In this document: positions 1-7,445 of the stretch, piece by piece
How the letters are laid out: each line of letters opens with the position of its first letter
Numbering within the stretch: position 1 is the first letter of the stretch
The notes under the pieces: model-generated
What the model was told of the DNA's origin: nothing
Databases searched by the model: none
What the model saw: the letters and a program-made list of their open reading frames with translations, nothing else
Translations under genes and position numbers: made by a program
Assembly: GCA_039933785.1 (NCBI GenBank)
Contig: JBDTNL010000049.1
Location: 1 to 27,649, forward strand
Length of the DNA: 27,649 bases
Origin: JBDTNL01 sp039933785
GTDB taxonomy: Bacteria > Acidobacteriota > Thermoanaerobaculia > Multivoradales > JAGPDF01
Direction of reading: 5' to 3'

Positions 1-98
1 GAGATCAGGGCGCGGGCGATGATCACGAAGCCGTAAATGTCGAACAGCGAGAGCAGGAGGCGCACCAGAGACAGTCCGAAGCCGTAGGCAAAGTTCAT
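1..98 (-). CDS. YggT family membrane protein, N-terminal fragment (runs off the left edge)
   Basis: The reverse strand from 98 downward reads an open frame of 32 codons beginning MNFAYGFGLSLVRLL and continuing to FVIIARALIS at the window edge. The hydrophobic first helix followed by an 'I(I/L)IARALIS' stretch is the pattern at the start of YggT-family proteins, small integral membrane proteins of poorly defined function. The rest lies outside the window, so length and downstream residues cannot be checked. No Shine-Dalgarno sequence precedes the ATG; a TAGACT hexamer at 143-148 could serve as its -10 element, giving a leader of roughly 40 bases. The call rests on a short fragment and is moderate. 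Confidence 0.6.
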   Translation of the reverse strand, partial: MNFAYGFGLSLVRLLLSLFDIYGFVIIARALI

Positions 99-142
99 CG
101 TGAGGTCGGGAGGGTTCGCACCGGTTGCACAAAGAAGTGTGC

Positions 143-148
143 AGTCTA
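143..148 (-). promoter_or_regulatory. Candidate -10 element (TAGACT) for the leftward yggT-like gene
   Basis: TAGACT read on the minus strand, about 44 bases before the ATG at 98. It is the same hexamer found upstream of several other genes here. The 99-206 interval is a divergent intergenic region. On the minus strand just after this hexamer, 127-142 can form a small hairpin (5-bp stem GCACA/TGTGC with a 6-base loop) close to the expected transcription start. No convincing -35 element is visible. Confidence 0.4.
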
Positions 149-192
149 GCACGGCGGCCCCGTGGGCGGGCTGGCCTAGAGGTCTCGCAGGC

Positions 193-198
193 TAGAAT
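193..198 (+). promoter_or_regulatory. Candidate -10 element (TAGAAT) for ruvA, leaderless layout
   Basis: TAGAAT ends 8 bases before the ruvA ATG at 207. Transcription from such an element would begin at or within a few bases of the start codon, and no Shine-Dalgarno sequence lies between. No -35 element is obvious at 16-18 bases upstream. Confidence 0.45.
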
Positions 199-206
199 CC
201 AGACCG

Positions 207-797
207 ATGATCGGTCACCTCCGAGGCCTTCTTCTCAAGAGCTCTCCCGAGGGCGTCGTGCTCGAGGTCCAAGGCGTCGGCTACGCCGTCAACGTGCCGC
301 TTTCGACCTTCTACGAGCTCGAAAAGAGCGGCCTCGGCAGCGAAGTGAAGCTCCAGATCCATACTCATGCCCGCGAGGACGTGCTGGCGCTCTACGGTTT
401 CTGGAGCGAACGCGAGAAGCAGCTCTTCGAGAAGCTGATCGCGGTCAACGGCATCGGGCCGCGGCTCGCCCAAGTGATCCTCTCCGGGATGGCCCCAGAC
501 GATCTTCTCGCCGCGCTCGCCAATGGCGACACCGCGCGGCTCACCACCATCCCGGGCGTGGGCAAGAAGACGGCGGAGCGCATGGTGCTCGAGCTTCGCG
601 AACGAGTGCAGGATCTCGCGGCCGATCTCCCCATCCGCCCAACTCCGGTCGCCGACGATCTCGTTCTCGCGCTGGTGAATCTCGGCTACAAGCTCGCGCA
701 CGCCGAACGCGCGGTCGCCGATACCCGGAGCGAGATGCCGGGCGCCGCGTTCCACGAGCTTCTACGCGCCACGCTCAAGCGCCTCTCGCGCGCCTGA
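207..797 (+). CDS. ruvA: Holliday junction branch migration protein RuvA
   Basis: The 196-residue product has the usual length and order of RuvA: an N-terminal OB-fold (MIGHLRGLLL..., with GVGYAVNVP near residue 25), a central tandem helix-hairpin-helix region (VNGIGPRLAQVIL near 79-91, and IPGVGKKTAERMVLEL near 114-129) and a C-terminal three-helix domain that contacts RuvB. RuvA tetramers bind Holliday junctions and load the RuvB motor during recombination and repair. The ATG at 207 gives the canonical MIG(H/R)LRG start; no ribosome-binding site precedes it, only TAGAAT 8 bases upstream. ruvB follows after 17 bases. ruvC, often adjacent, is not seen in the window. Confidence 0.96.
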   Translation: MIGHLRGLLLKSSPEGVVLEVQGVGYAVNVPLSTFYELEKSGLGSEVKLQIHTHAREDVLALYGFWSEREKQLFEKLIAVNGIGPRLAQVILSGMAPDDLLAALANGDTARLTTIPGVGKKTAERMVLELRERVQDLAADLPIRPTPVADDLVLALVNLGYKLAHAERAVADTRSEMPGAAFHELLRATLKRLSRA

Positions 798-802
798 GGC
801 CA

Positions 803-808
803 TAGAAT
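803..808 (+). promoter_or_regulatory. Candidate -10 element (TAGAAT) for ruvB, leaderless layout
   Basis: TAGAAT lies in the 17-base ruvA-ruvB gap and ends 6 bases before the ruvB ATG at 815. No Shine-Dalgarno sequence is present in the gap. It may give ruvB its own leaderless transcript in addition to read-through from ruvA. Confidence 0.45.
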
Positions 809-814
809 CGCACT

Positions 815-1879
815 ATGTCGAACAAGGGGTCGAACGACGGGGCGAACGAACGGTCCAACGACCGCGAGCTGCTCTCCGCGACACCTGCCGAGGAGGATCT
901 CGGCGTCGAGCAGACGCTTCGGCCGCAACAGCTGCAGGAGTATGTCGGGCAGGAGAAGGTGGTCGAGAACCTCCGCGTCTTCATCCGCGCGGCGCGCGAG
1001 CGCAAAGAGTCGCTCGATCACGTCCTCCTGTTCGGGCCGCCGGGGCTCGGCAAGACGACTCTGGCGCACATCATCGCCCGCGAAATGGGCGTGCCAATGC
1101 GGAGCACCTCCGGGCCGGTGCTCGAGCGGGCTGGTGACCTCGCCGCGATTCTCACCAATCTCGAACCGGGCGACGTGCTGTTCATCGACGAGATCCACCG
1201 CTTGGGGCCGACGGTCGAAGAGATCCTTTACCCCGCACTCGAGGACTATCAGCTCGACCTCGTGATCGGCCAGGGTCCGGCGGCGCGGACAGTGAAAATC
1301 GAGCTGCCGCGTTTTACCCTGGTCGGCGCCACCACACGCGCCGGTTTGATCACCGCTCCGCTTCGGGCTCGCTTCGGCATCGTGCACCGGCTCGACTTCT
1401 ACCGGCCCGAGCACCTTTCGACGATCGTGCGCCGCTCGGCACGCTTGCTCGACATCACGGTCGACGAGGGCGGCGCCGCCGAGATCGCCCGCCGCAGCCG
1501 CGGCACGCCACGGATCGCCAATCGACTCCTTCGACGGGTGCGGGACTTCGCGCAGGTCGGCGGTGAAAAGGCGATTCACCGCGAGCAGGCGCGCTCGGCC
1601 CTGCATCAATTGGAAGTGGACGAGTACGGTTTCGACGAGGTCGATCGCAAGATCCTGAGCACGCTGATCGAGCAGTATCGCGGCGGCCCGGCCGGCATCC
1701 AGGCCATCGCCGCCGCGGTCGGCGAGGACCGCGGCACGATCGAGGATCTGTACGAGCCGTATCTCATCCAGGAGGGCTTTCTGCAGCGCACTCCGCGCGG
1801 GCGGGTGGCGACACAAAAGGCCTATGAGCATCTCGGCATAAAGGCACCGCGCCGCGACGGCGAGCGCACGCTGTTTTAG
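815..1879 (+). CDS. ruvB: Holliday junction branch migration ATPase RuvB
   Basis: A 354-residue AAA+ ATPase that drives branch migration as hexameric rings on the RuvA-junction complex. Walker A GPPGLGKTT is at residues 74-82, Walker B FIDEIH at 123-128, the sensor segment GATTRAG follows, and the C-terminal winged-helix part contains the family motif RGTPRIANRLLRR. The length is slightly above the usual ~335-350 because of an N-terminal extension of about 20 residues rich in Ser, Asn and Asp (MSNKGSNDGANERSNDREL). The usual RuvB body begins near the LRPQQLQEYVGQE segment. The ATG at 815 is preferred because of the TAGAAT hexamer 6 bases upstream and the lack of a better site downstream. Confidence 0.97.
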   Translation: MSNKGSNDGANERSNDRELLSATPAEEDLGVEQTLRPQQLQEYVGQEKVVENLRVFIRAARERKESLDHVLLFGPPGLGKTTLAHIIAREMGVPMRSTSGPVLERAGDLAAILTNLEPGDVLFIDEIHRLGPTVEEILYPALEDYQLDLVIGQGPAARTVKIELPRFTLVGATTRAGLITAPLRARFGIVHRLDFYRPEHLSTIVRRSARLLDITVDEGGAAEIARRSRGTPRIANRLLRRVRDFAQVGGEKAIHREQARSALHQLEVDEYGFDEVDRKILSTLIEQYRGGPAGIQAIAAAVGEDRGTIEDLYEPYLIQEGFLQRTPRGRVATQKAYEHLGIKAPRRDGERTLF

Positions 1880-1884
1880 CCCTC

Positions 1885-1890
1885 TATACT
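1885..1890 (+). promoter_or_regulatory. Candidate -10 element (TATACT) for the DHH phosphoesterase gene, leaderless layout
   Basis: TATACT, one mismatch from the sigma-70 consensus -10, lies in the 17-base gap after ruvB and ends 6 bases before the ATG at 1897. No Shine-Dalgarno sequence fits in the gap. Confidence 0.45.
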
Positions 1891-1896
1891 CACTGC

Positions 1897-2790
1897 ATGC
1901 GTCTAGTCACGCGCGGGGACCTCGACGGTCTCACTTGCGCCGTCATTCTCTCGGTAAACGAGGACATCGAGGACATCGTCCTCATTCACCCCCAAGACAT
2001 CACCGACGGGCGAGCCGACATCCGCTCCGGCGACGTGATCGCCAATCTGCCGTACCACCCAAATTGCAGCATGTGGTTCGACCACCACATGCACACTGCG
2101 ACGAGTCACTTTCCGTTGCGCAAAGTACCAGGCGTCTTCGCCGAAGCCGATTCCGCGGCGCGGTTGGTCTACGAGCACTACGGTGGCGAGAAGGCGATGC
2201 CGGAGTTCGCCGAGCTGGTGCGCGAAACCGATCGTTTGGACGCGGCCAAGCTCACTCCGGAGGATGTGCTCTCGCCGCAGAGGTACATCAAGCTCGGCTT
2301 TACCCTCGACGGACGGAGCGGGCTCGGGACGTTCGAGACCTACTTCACCCATCTGGTGGATCTGCTGAAGATGGGGCTTTCGATCGAACGCCTGCTCGAA
2401 GACTTCAGCATCGCCAAGCGTTGCGAGGTGATCGAGAGCGAGGGCGCGTCATTTCGCGAGGATCTGCGGCGGTGCAGCCGGGTCGACGGCAATGTCGTGA
2501 TCACCGACTTTCGCAACCTCGAGCACCCGCCGATCGGCAACCGCTTCCTGATCTACGCGCTCTACCCGGAGGTCAATGTTTCGCTGCGCCTGCATTGGGG
2601 GCCGGGGCGCGCGTATCCGATGTTGCTGCTCGGCCACAGCATCTTCAACCGCACTTGCAAGAGCAACGTGGGCGAGCTCGCCGCGCGCTATGGCGGCGGC
2701 GGCCACCGCGGAGCCGGGAGCGTGCCGCTGCAGGCGGACGCCGAGCAGCAGATCCAGATGGTCATCAGCGAGCTCAAGGCCAACGGATAG
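1897..2790 (+). CDS. DHH/DHHA1 family phosphoesterase (exopolyphosphatase-related)
   Basis: The 297-residue protein carries the metal-binding signatures of the DHH superfamily: an N-terminal RGDLDGLTCA segment (residues 6-15), the name-giving DHH triad at 62-64 (WFDHHMH), and a C-terminal DHHA1-type glycine-rich motif GGGGHRGAG near 265-273. Members hydrolyse phosphodiester or phosphoanhydride bonds (RecJ, nanoRNases, cyclic-di-AMP phosphodiesterases, polyphosphatases) using two Mn ions. This one lacks extra RecJ domains, CBS or GGDEF modules, so the substrate cannot be read from the sequence; oligoribonucleotides or inorganic polyphosphate are both possible. It follows ruvB by 17 bases but probably has its own start signal. 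Confidence 0.85.
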   Translation: MRLVTRGDLDGLTCAVILSVNEDIEDIVLIHPQDITDGRADIRSGDVIANLPYHPNCSMWFDHHMHTATSHFPLRKVPGVFAEADSAARLVYEHYGGEKAMPEFAELVRETDRLDAAKLTPEDVLSPQRYIKLGFTLDGRSGLGTFETYFTHLVDLLKMGLSIERLLEDFSIAKRCEVIESEGASFREDLRRCSRVDGNVVITDFRNLEHPPIGNRFLIYALYPEVNVSLRLHWGPGRAYPMLLLGHSIFNRTCKSNVGELAARYGGGGHRGAGSVPLQADAEQQIQMVISELKANG

Positions 2791-2823
2791 CAAGAAGGGG
2801 CTGAGCGCTTCCGGGCGGCGCGA

Positions 2824-2851
2824 TAGACTCGCCTCTCACGCGCCTTGGAGG
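2824..2851 (+). promoter_or_regulatory. Candidate -10 (TAGACT, 2824-2829) and Shine-Dalgarno (GGAGG, 2847-2851) for the arginase gene
   Basis: TAGACT occurs in the 66-base gap after the DHH gene, and GGAGG ends 5 bases before the ATG at 2857. The Shine-Dalgarno sequence decides the start: the in-frame TTG at 2845 would place the ribosome-binding site inside the coding region. Unlike several neighbours, this gene therefore has a short conventional leader of about 20 bases. Confidence 0.55.
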
Positions 2852-2856
2852 TCCTG

Positions 2857-3747
2857 ATGCGCCAGCCCGTCACCGTCGTCGGCATTCCCATGGATCTCGG
2901 ACAGTCGCGCCGCGGCGTCGACATGGGGCCGAGCGCCCTGCGCTACGCGGGACTCCACGAGCGCCTGCGCGGCATCGGCGTCCCGAGCGACGACCAGGGC
3001 AACATCGCGATTCCGGAGCGCGTCACGCTTCCTCCCGAGGGCGGTCTGGCGTATCTCCCGGCGGTGGTTGAGGCCTGCGAGCGGATGTACGAGGCCGGGC
3101 GCGAGGCGCTCGCCAGAGACCACATCCCGATCTTCGTCGGCGGCGACCACTCGATCAGTGCCGGCACCATAGGCGGCGTCACGCACTATGACCGCGCGGG
3201 TGTCCTCTGGATCGACGCGCACGGCGACTACAACACGCCGGACACGTCACCGAGCGGCAACATCCACGGCATGCCGCTCGCCGCCTTGCGAGGCTTCGGC
3301 GCGCCGGAGCTGGTGAACGTGGGCCGTCCAGGGCCCAAGCTCCCGGCCGAGGATGTGGTGCTCATCGGCCTGCGCGACCTCGACAACGAGGAGAAGCGGA
3401 TGCTGCGGTCGAGCGGCATGGGTATCTACACCATGAGCGACATCGACGCTCGCGGCATCGCCACGGTGCTGCGTGAGGCGCTCGAACGTCTCGAGCACGT
3501 GGATCGCCTGCACATCAGCCTCGACATGGATTGCATGGACCCCCGCGAGGCTCCCGGCGTCGGCACGCCGGTGACCGGTGGCCTCACCTACCGCGAGGCG
3601 CACCTGCTGATGGAGATGCTCTCGTCCACGGGCAGGCTGGGCTCGATGGACGTGGTCGAGATCAACCCGATCCTCGACATCCAGAACCGCACTGCCGAGA
3701 TGGCGGTCGAGCTCATCGCCTCGGCCTTCGGCAAGGCGATTCTCTAG
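2857..3747 (+). CDS. rocF: Arginase
   Basis: The 296-residue product hydrolyses L-arginine to L-ornithine and urea and has the length of Bacillus-type arginases. Mn-binding motifs are intact: GGDHS at residues 95-99, DAHGDYN at 120-126 and SLDMDCMDP around 222-230 (Asp223 and Asp225). The substrate loop TSPSGNIHGMPLA right after the second motif and the GVGTPVTGGLTYREAH segment are typical of arginase rather than agmatinase. The start at 2857 is fixed by a GGAGG site. The acyl-CoA synthetase gene begins 18 bases after the stop, so the two are probably co-transcribed; a metabolic link, if any, would be arginine catabolism feeding acyl-CoA or ATP formation, which is inference. Confidence 0.93.
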   Translation: MRQPVTVVGIPMDLGQSRRGVDMGPSALRYAGLHERLRGIGVPSDDQGNIAIPERVTLPPEGGLAYLPAVVEACERMYEAGREALARDHIPIFVGGDHSISAGTIGGVTHYDRAGVLWIDAHGDYNTPDTSPSGNIHGMPLAALRGFGAPELVNVGRPGPKLPAEDVVLIGLRDLDNEEKRMLRSSGMGIYTMSDIDARGIATVLREALERLEHVDRLHISLDMDCMDPREAPGVGTPVTGGLTYREAHLLMEMLSSTGRLGSMDVVEINPILDIQNRTAEMAVELIASAFGKAIL

Positions 3748-3765
3748 CCGCGGCCGAGGGATTCC

Positions 3766-5868
3766 GTGGACGCTCCGCGACGTTCCCTCGACGCACTGTT
3801 CGCGCCGCGCTCGATCGCGGTGGTCGGTGCGTCGCGGCGTAAGGATTCGATCGGCTATGCCTTGCTCGACAATCTGATCACCAGCGAGTTCAACGGCGCG
3901 CTCTATCCGGTCAACCCCAAGGCGGAGGTGGTGCACTCGTTCAAGTGCTATCCCTCGCTGACCGCGATCCCTGACCCGGTGGACCTCGCGTTGATTGCGG
4001 TGCCCAAGATCTTGGTGCGCGCCGCGGTCGAGGAAGCCATTCGAAAAGGCGTGCGAGGGCTGGTGGTCATCACCGCGGGATTCAGCGAGACGGGCGCCGC
4101 CGGACGGGTAGAAGAGGAGGCCCTTCGCGAGCTGGTGCGCGGAGCCGGTCTCCGTATGGTCGGCCCCAACTGCATGGGCATCATCAACACCGACCCCACG
4201 ATCAGCATGAACGCCACCTTCGCACCGTCGCCGGCCCGGCGCGGTGGCATCGGCTTCGTCAGCCAGTCCGGGGCGTTGGGCGTCGCGATCCTGAACGTCG
4301 CGGCCGATCTCGGTCTCGGACTCACCCAGTTCGCTTCGATGGGCAACAAGGCCGACGTCTCGGGCAACGACCTGCTCGAGTATTGGGAGGACGACCCCGA
4401 GACCCGCGTCATCTGCATGTATCTCGAGTCGTTCGGCAATCCGCGGCGTTTCACCGAGATCGCCAAGCGCGTCGGCCGCAAGAAGCCCATCCTGGTAGTG
4501 AAGTCGGGGCGGACCGCCGAGGGCGCGCGGGCGGCATCGAGCCACACCGGCGCGCTCGCCGGCACCGACGTGACAGTCTCCGCGCTGCTCGCGCAGTGCG
4601 GCGTTTTGCGTGCGAATACGATCGAGGAGCTCTTCGACATCGCGCGCGCCCTGGTGCGCTGCCCGCTGCCCGCCGGCGATCGGGTCGCGATTCTCACCAA
4701 CGCCGGCGGTCCGGCGATCATGGCGACGGATGCGATCGTCGATCAAGGGCTGCGCCTGGCAGAGCTCGGGCCCGCGACCCTCGCGGAGCTCCGTTCGTTC
4801 CTGCCCGTCGAGGCCAGCCTCGCCAATCCGGTCGACATGATCGCCTCGGCCAACGAAGAGAGCTATCGGCGAGCTCTGAAGGCACTCCTCGCCGACTCGT
4901 CCGTCGATCTGGCGCTGGTCATCAACGTCACCCCGCTCATGTCCGATCCGCGCGACGTTCTCGAGCAGGTCGGAATCGTCGCCCGCGAGCAGGGTAAGCC
5001 GGTGCTGGCGGTGATGATGGCGACCGAGGATTTCTACGATGGAGTGAAAGAGCGCCACGACCTGCCGCCGGTCTATCGCTTCCCCGAATCCGCGGCGCGC
5101 GCCGCGGCGATGCTCCATCGCTATTGTGCCTGGCGGGAGCGGCCCATCGAGCAGGCTGCACCGCGCTTCGAGGTCGACGACGACGCGGTCGCCCGTCTGC
5201 TCGTTCGCGCCGGTCCCGACGGCTATCTTGAACCGGCGGACGCCTTTCGCGTGCTCGAGGCTTACGGGATTGCGGTCGTGCCGTGGCGCACCGCCAGCAA
5301 CACCGCGAGCGCCCTGGCCGCTGCGCGCGAGCTGGGTTTCCCGGTGGCGCTCAAGGCCGTGGCGCCGGGCCTGGTGCACAAGACGGAGCTCGGCGCGGTG
5401 CGCATCGACCTGCGCGACGAGGCGACGCTGCTCGATGCGCTGCAAGCAATGCAGTCCCGCCTCGCGGCTGCCGGTCTCACACCGTCAGGGTATCTCCTGC
5501 AGGAGATGGCGAGCGGCGGGCACGAGGTCATCTTCGGGGTCGCCACCGAGCCCCGCTTCGGGCCTTTCCTGATGTTCGGTTTGGGCGGGAAGTACGTCGA
5601 GGTCCTACGCGACATCGCTTTCGCGGTGCCACCGCTTTCTCCCGCCGAGGCCCGCGACACAGTGCGCGGCATCCGCGGCTTCCCATTGCTCGAGGGCGTC
5701 CGTGGCGAGGCGGGTGCCGATCTCTCGGTGCTGGAGGAGGTCCTGCTCCGGCTCGCCCAACTCGTCGAGCGCCATCCGACGATCGTGGAGCTCGACATCA
5801 ACCCATTTCTCGCCAGCGCCGAGCGGGCACAGGCTCGCGCGCTCGACGTGCGCCTGCGGGTACGCTAG
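3766..5868 (+). CDS. NDP-forming acyl-CoA synthetase (acetate-CoA ligase, ADP-forming type), fused alpha-beta
   Basis: The 700-residue protein fuses a CoA-binding Rossmann domain (IAVVGASRRKDSIG, residues 17-30), succinyl-CoA-ligase-like domains and a C-terminal ATP-grasp domain (about 475-700). The phosphoryl-carrying histidine is His260 in the diagnostic ASSHTGALAG motif; a second conserved histidine, His586, lies in GGHEVIFGV of the ATP-grasp part. The family interconverts acyl-CoA + ADP + Pi with acid + ATP + CoA, so it can make ATP from acyl-CoA or activate acids; Pat-type acetyltransferases share this scaffold but carry a GNAT domain, absent here. Acyl specificity is not readable. Translation starts at a GTG preceded by GAGGG, 18 bases after rocF. 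Its TAG overlaps the TAG of the convergent radical SAM gene in the palindrome CTAG. Confidence 0.88.
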   Translation: MDAPRRSLDALFAPRSIAVVGASRRKDSIGYALLDNLITSEFNGALYPVNPKAEVVHSFKCYPSLTAIPDPVDLALIAVPKILVRAAVEEAIRKGVRGLVVITAGFSETGAAGRVEEEALRELVRGAGLRMVGPNCMGIINTDPTISMNATFAPSPARRGGIGFVSQSGALGVAILNVAADLGLGLTQFASMGNKADVSGNDLLEYWEDDPETRVICMYLESFGNPRRFTEIAKRVGRKKPILVVKSGRTAEGARAASSHTGALAGTDVTVSALLAQCGVLRANTIEELFDIARALVRCPLPAGDRVAILTNAGGPAIMATDAIVDQGLRLAELGPATLAELRSFLPVEASLANPVDMIASANEESYRRALKALLADSSVDLALVINVTPLMSDPRDVLEQVGIVAREQGKPVLAVMMATEDFYDGVKERHDLPPVYRFPESAARAAAMLHRYCAWRERPIEQAAPRFEVDDDAVARLLVRAGPDGYLEPADAFRVLEAYGIAVVPWRTASNTASALAAARELGFPVALKAVAPGLVHKTELGAVRIDLRDEATLLDALQAMQSRLAAAGLTPSGYLLQEMASGGHEVIFGVATEPRFGPFLMFGLGGKYVEVLRDIAFAVPPLSPAEARDTVRGIRGFPLLEGVRGEAGADLSVLEEVLLRLAQLVERHPTIVELDINPFLASAERAQARALDVRLRVR

Positions 5869-7433
5869 CCCATCCGCAAGAAGTGCCAGCGCAGATCGCC
5901 GGCGAGCGGCCGGTAGACCTCGGGGTGAATCCGCTCGGAGAACTCGCGCAGCACTCCAGCCAGATGCTGGCCGCGCGCCACGCGCTCGATCGCGTCGGCG
6001 GCATCGACCCCGCCCTTGCTGATGTAGGTCTGCCAGACCGCTTGCCGGATCGACATGTTGGCGGCGAGAGAGACGTTTGACAGCCGCGACACGCCGCGCT
6101 TCAGGAGCGAGATCTTTTCCTTCAAGCTTTTCTCGTCGCCGAGCGGCTCGCGCTGCCACGGCGTGTAGGGCTTGGGCACCAGGATGTTGACGCCGAGATG
6201 CACGTTGCCGATCACCCCGGTCGGCACCAGCTCCTCCATCATGATCGCGCGGCATTGGGCGGCGAGATCGAGGATGCCCTCGACGTCGGCCATGGTCTCT
6301 TCGGGCACGCCGATCAGGAAGTAGAGCTTCAGCTGGGTGAAGCGGTGGCGGAAGATCATCCGCACCTTCTCGAGCAGCACCGAGTTCGGAATCGGCTTGT
6401 TGAGCTTGCGCCGCAGCTCGTCGGTCCCGGTCTCCGGGGCGAGCGTGATGCCGCGGTCGCCGGACGCATGGAGCGCCGCGAGCGTGCCTTCGGTCACCGC
6501 GGGGATACGAATCGAGGAGACCGAGGTGCGGAAGCCCAAATCGTTCGCCTGCCGCAAGATGCTCTCGATGTCTGGATGATCGCCGACCGCGGTGGCGACA
6601 AAGCCGAGCTGGTTGGTCACCGGCCGTGCGCGGTCGAGCGCGGCAAGAATGTACTCGGTCGGATGCCAGCGGAACTGGCCCATGCCGAAGGTCGCCCAGC
6701 AGTACTTGCACTTCTCCGGACAACCGCGAGACATCTCGATCAGGAACTTCTCCGAGAACTCGGTGTGCGGCGTGATGATCGACGAAGTGGGCAAGCTGCC
6801 CGGCTGATTCATCTGTTCGGCGCTGAGCTCGAGCTTGCGCAGCTTCGACGGACCGTCGAGCTCCTCGGGCCGGTGGCGCGAGGGCACGTAGAACCCGGGT
6901 AAAGCGGCCAAGCGGTCGAGCACCGCTTCCTTGTCGGGTTCCTCTTCGAGCGCCGGCAACAGTATCGGGAGCAGGTTCTCCGCCGCACCGAGCGGGAAGG
7001 CGTCGATGAACTCCGACATCGGCAGCGGATTGATCGCCGCGCAGGCGCCCCCCAGGATCACCAGCGGATCCTGCGGTCCACGAGCCGACCGCCGCAACGG
7101 AATGTGCGCCCGGTCGAGCATCTGCAGCAGGTTGGTGTAGTCCTCCTCGAACGACACCGAGAAGGCAATCGCGCCAAAGGCGTTCAGGGGCGAATCGGTC
7201 TCGACCGAGAGCGGCATACCAATGCCATCGGTGAAGAATCGCTCGGCCGCCCAAGAGTCGCGCTCGTGGACCAACTCGTAGACGCGTTGCAGAGCGAGGC
7301 TCGACATGCCGACGTGGTAGGTGTTGGCGTAGGCGAGTGCAAGGTGATGATCGGCGTGGGGCGAAAACGACCGAACCGGCCGTTCAGCCGCCCGAAACGA
7401 GCGCCAGCCTGGGTGGGGAGGAGACGACTTCAC
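5865..7433 (-). CDS. B12-binding-type radical SAM protein of unknown substrate
   Basis: With the GTG at 7433 the product is 522 residues. The N-terminal half resembles the cobalamin-binding-like domain of this radical SAM group (LALAYANTYHVGMSSLALQ at 31-49, ILGGACAAINP at 126-136). The radical SAM core begins with MSRGCPEKCKYCW, whose cysteines 238, 242 and 245 form the CxxxCxxC cluster site, and includes LAPETGTDELRRKLNKPI and FLIGVPEETMADVEGI. The substrate cannot be assigned. The GTG at 7433 is chosen because it lies 7 bases beyond the MMPL stop and 6 bases after a TATGAT hexamer; the frame stays open to 7499, but that extension overlaps the MMPL gene and has no similarity-like features. 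It is the last gene of a leftward VWA-MMPL-radical SAM group. Confidence 0.85.
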   Translation of the reverse strand: MKSSPPHPGWRSFRAAERPVRSFSPHADHHLALAYANTYHVGMSSLALQRVYELVHERDSWAAERFFTDGIGMPLSVETDSPLNAFGAIAFSVSFEEDYTNLLQMLDRAHIPLRRSARGPQDPLVILGGACAAINPLPMSEFIDAFPLGAAENLLPILLPALEEEPDKEAVLDRLAALPGFYVPSRHRPEELDGPSKLRKLELSAEQMNQPGSLPTSSIITPHTEFSEKFLIEMSRGCPEKCKYCWATFGMGQFRWHPTEYILAALDRARPVTNQLGFVATAVGDHPDIESILRQANDLGFRTSVSSIRIPAVTEGTLAALHASGDRGITLAPETGTDELRRKLNKPIPNSVLLEKVRMIFRHRFTQLKLYFLIGVPEETMADVEGILDLAAQCRAIMMEELVPTGVIGNVHLGVNILVPKPYTPWQREPLGDEKSLKEKISLLKRGVSRLSNVSLAANMSIRQAVWQTYISKGGVDAADAIERVARGQHLAGVLREFSERIHPEVYRPLAGDLRWHFLRMG

Positions 7434-7439
7434 CGGCCC

Positions 7440-7445
7440 ATCATA
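7440..7445 (-). promoter_or_regulatory. Possible -10 element (TATGAT) before the radical SAM gene
   Basis: TATGAT read on the minus strand ends 6 bases before the GTG at 7433. It partly coincides with the TGA stop of the upstream MMPL gene, so it may be fortuitous; the geometry nevertheless matches the leaderless pattern at ruvB and the DHH gene. Confidence 0.3.

Noticed and set aside
686..1831. 381-codon minus-strand frame opposite ruvB
   Set aside because: It is the reverse-strand shadow of ruvB, without domain signatures or a start signal.
3247..5445. 732-codon open frame on the minus strand opposite arginase and the acyl-CoA synthetase
   Set aside because: It is antisense to two well-supported genes, has a low-complexity Arg/His/Asp-rich composition and no recognisable motif. 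Long antisense frames are expected in such GC-rich DNA.
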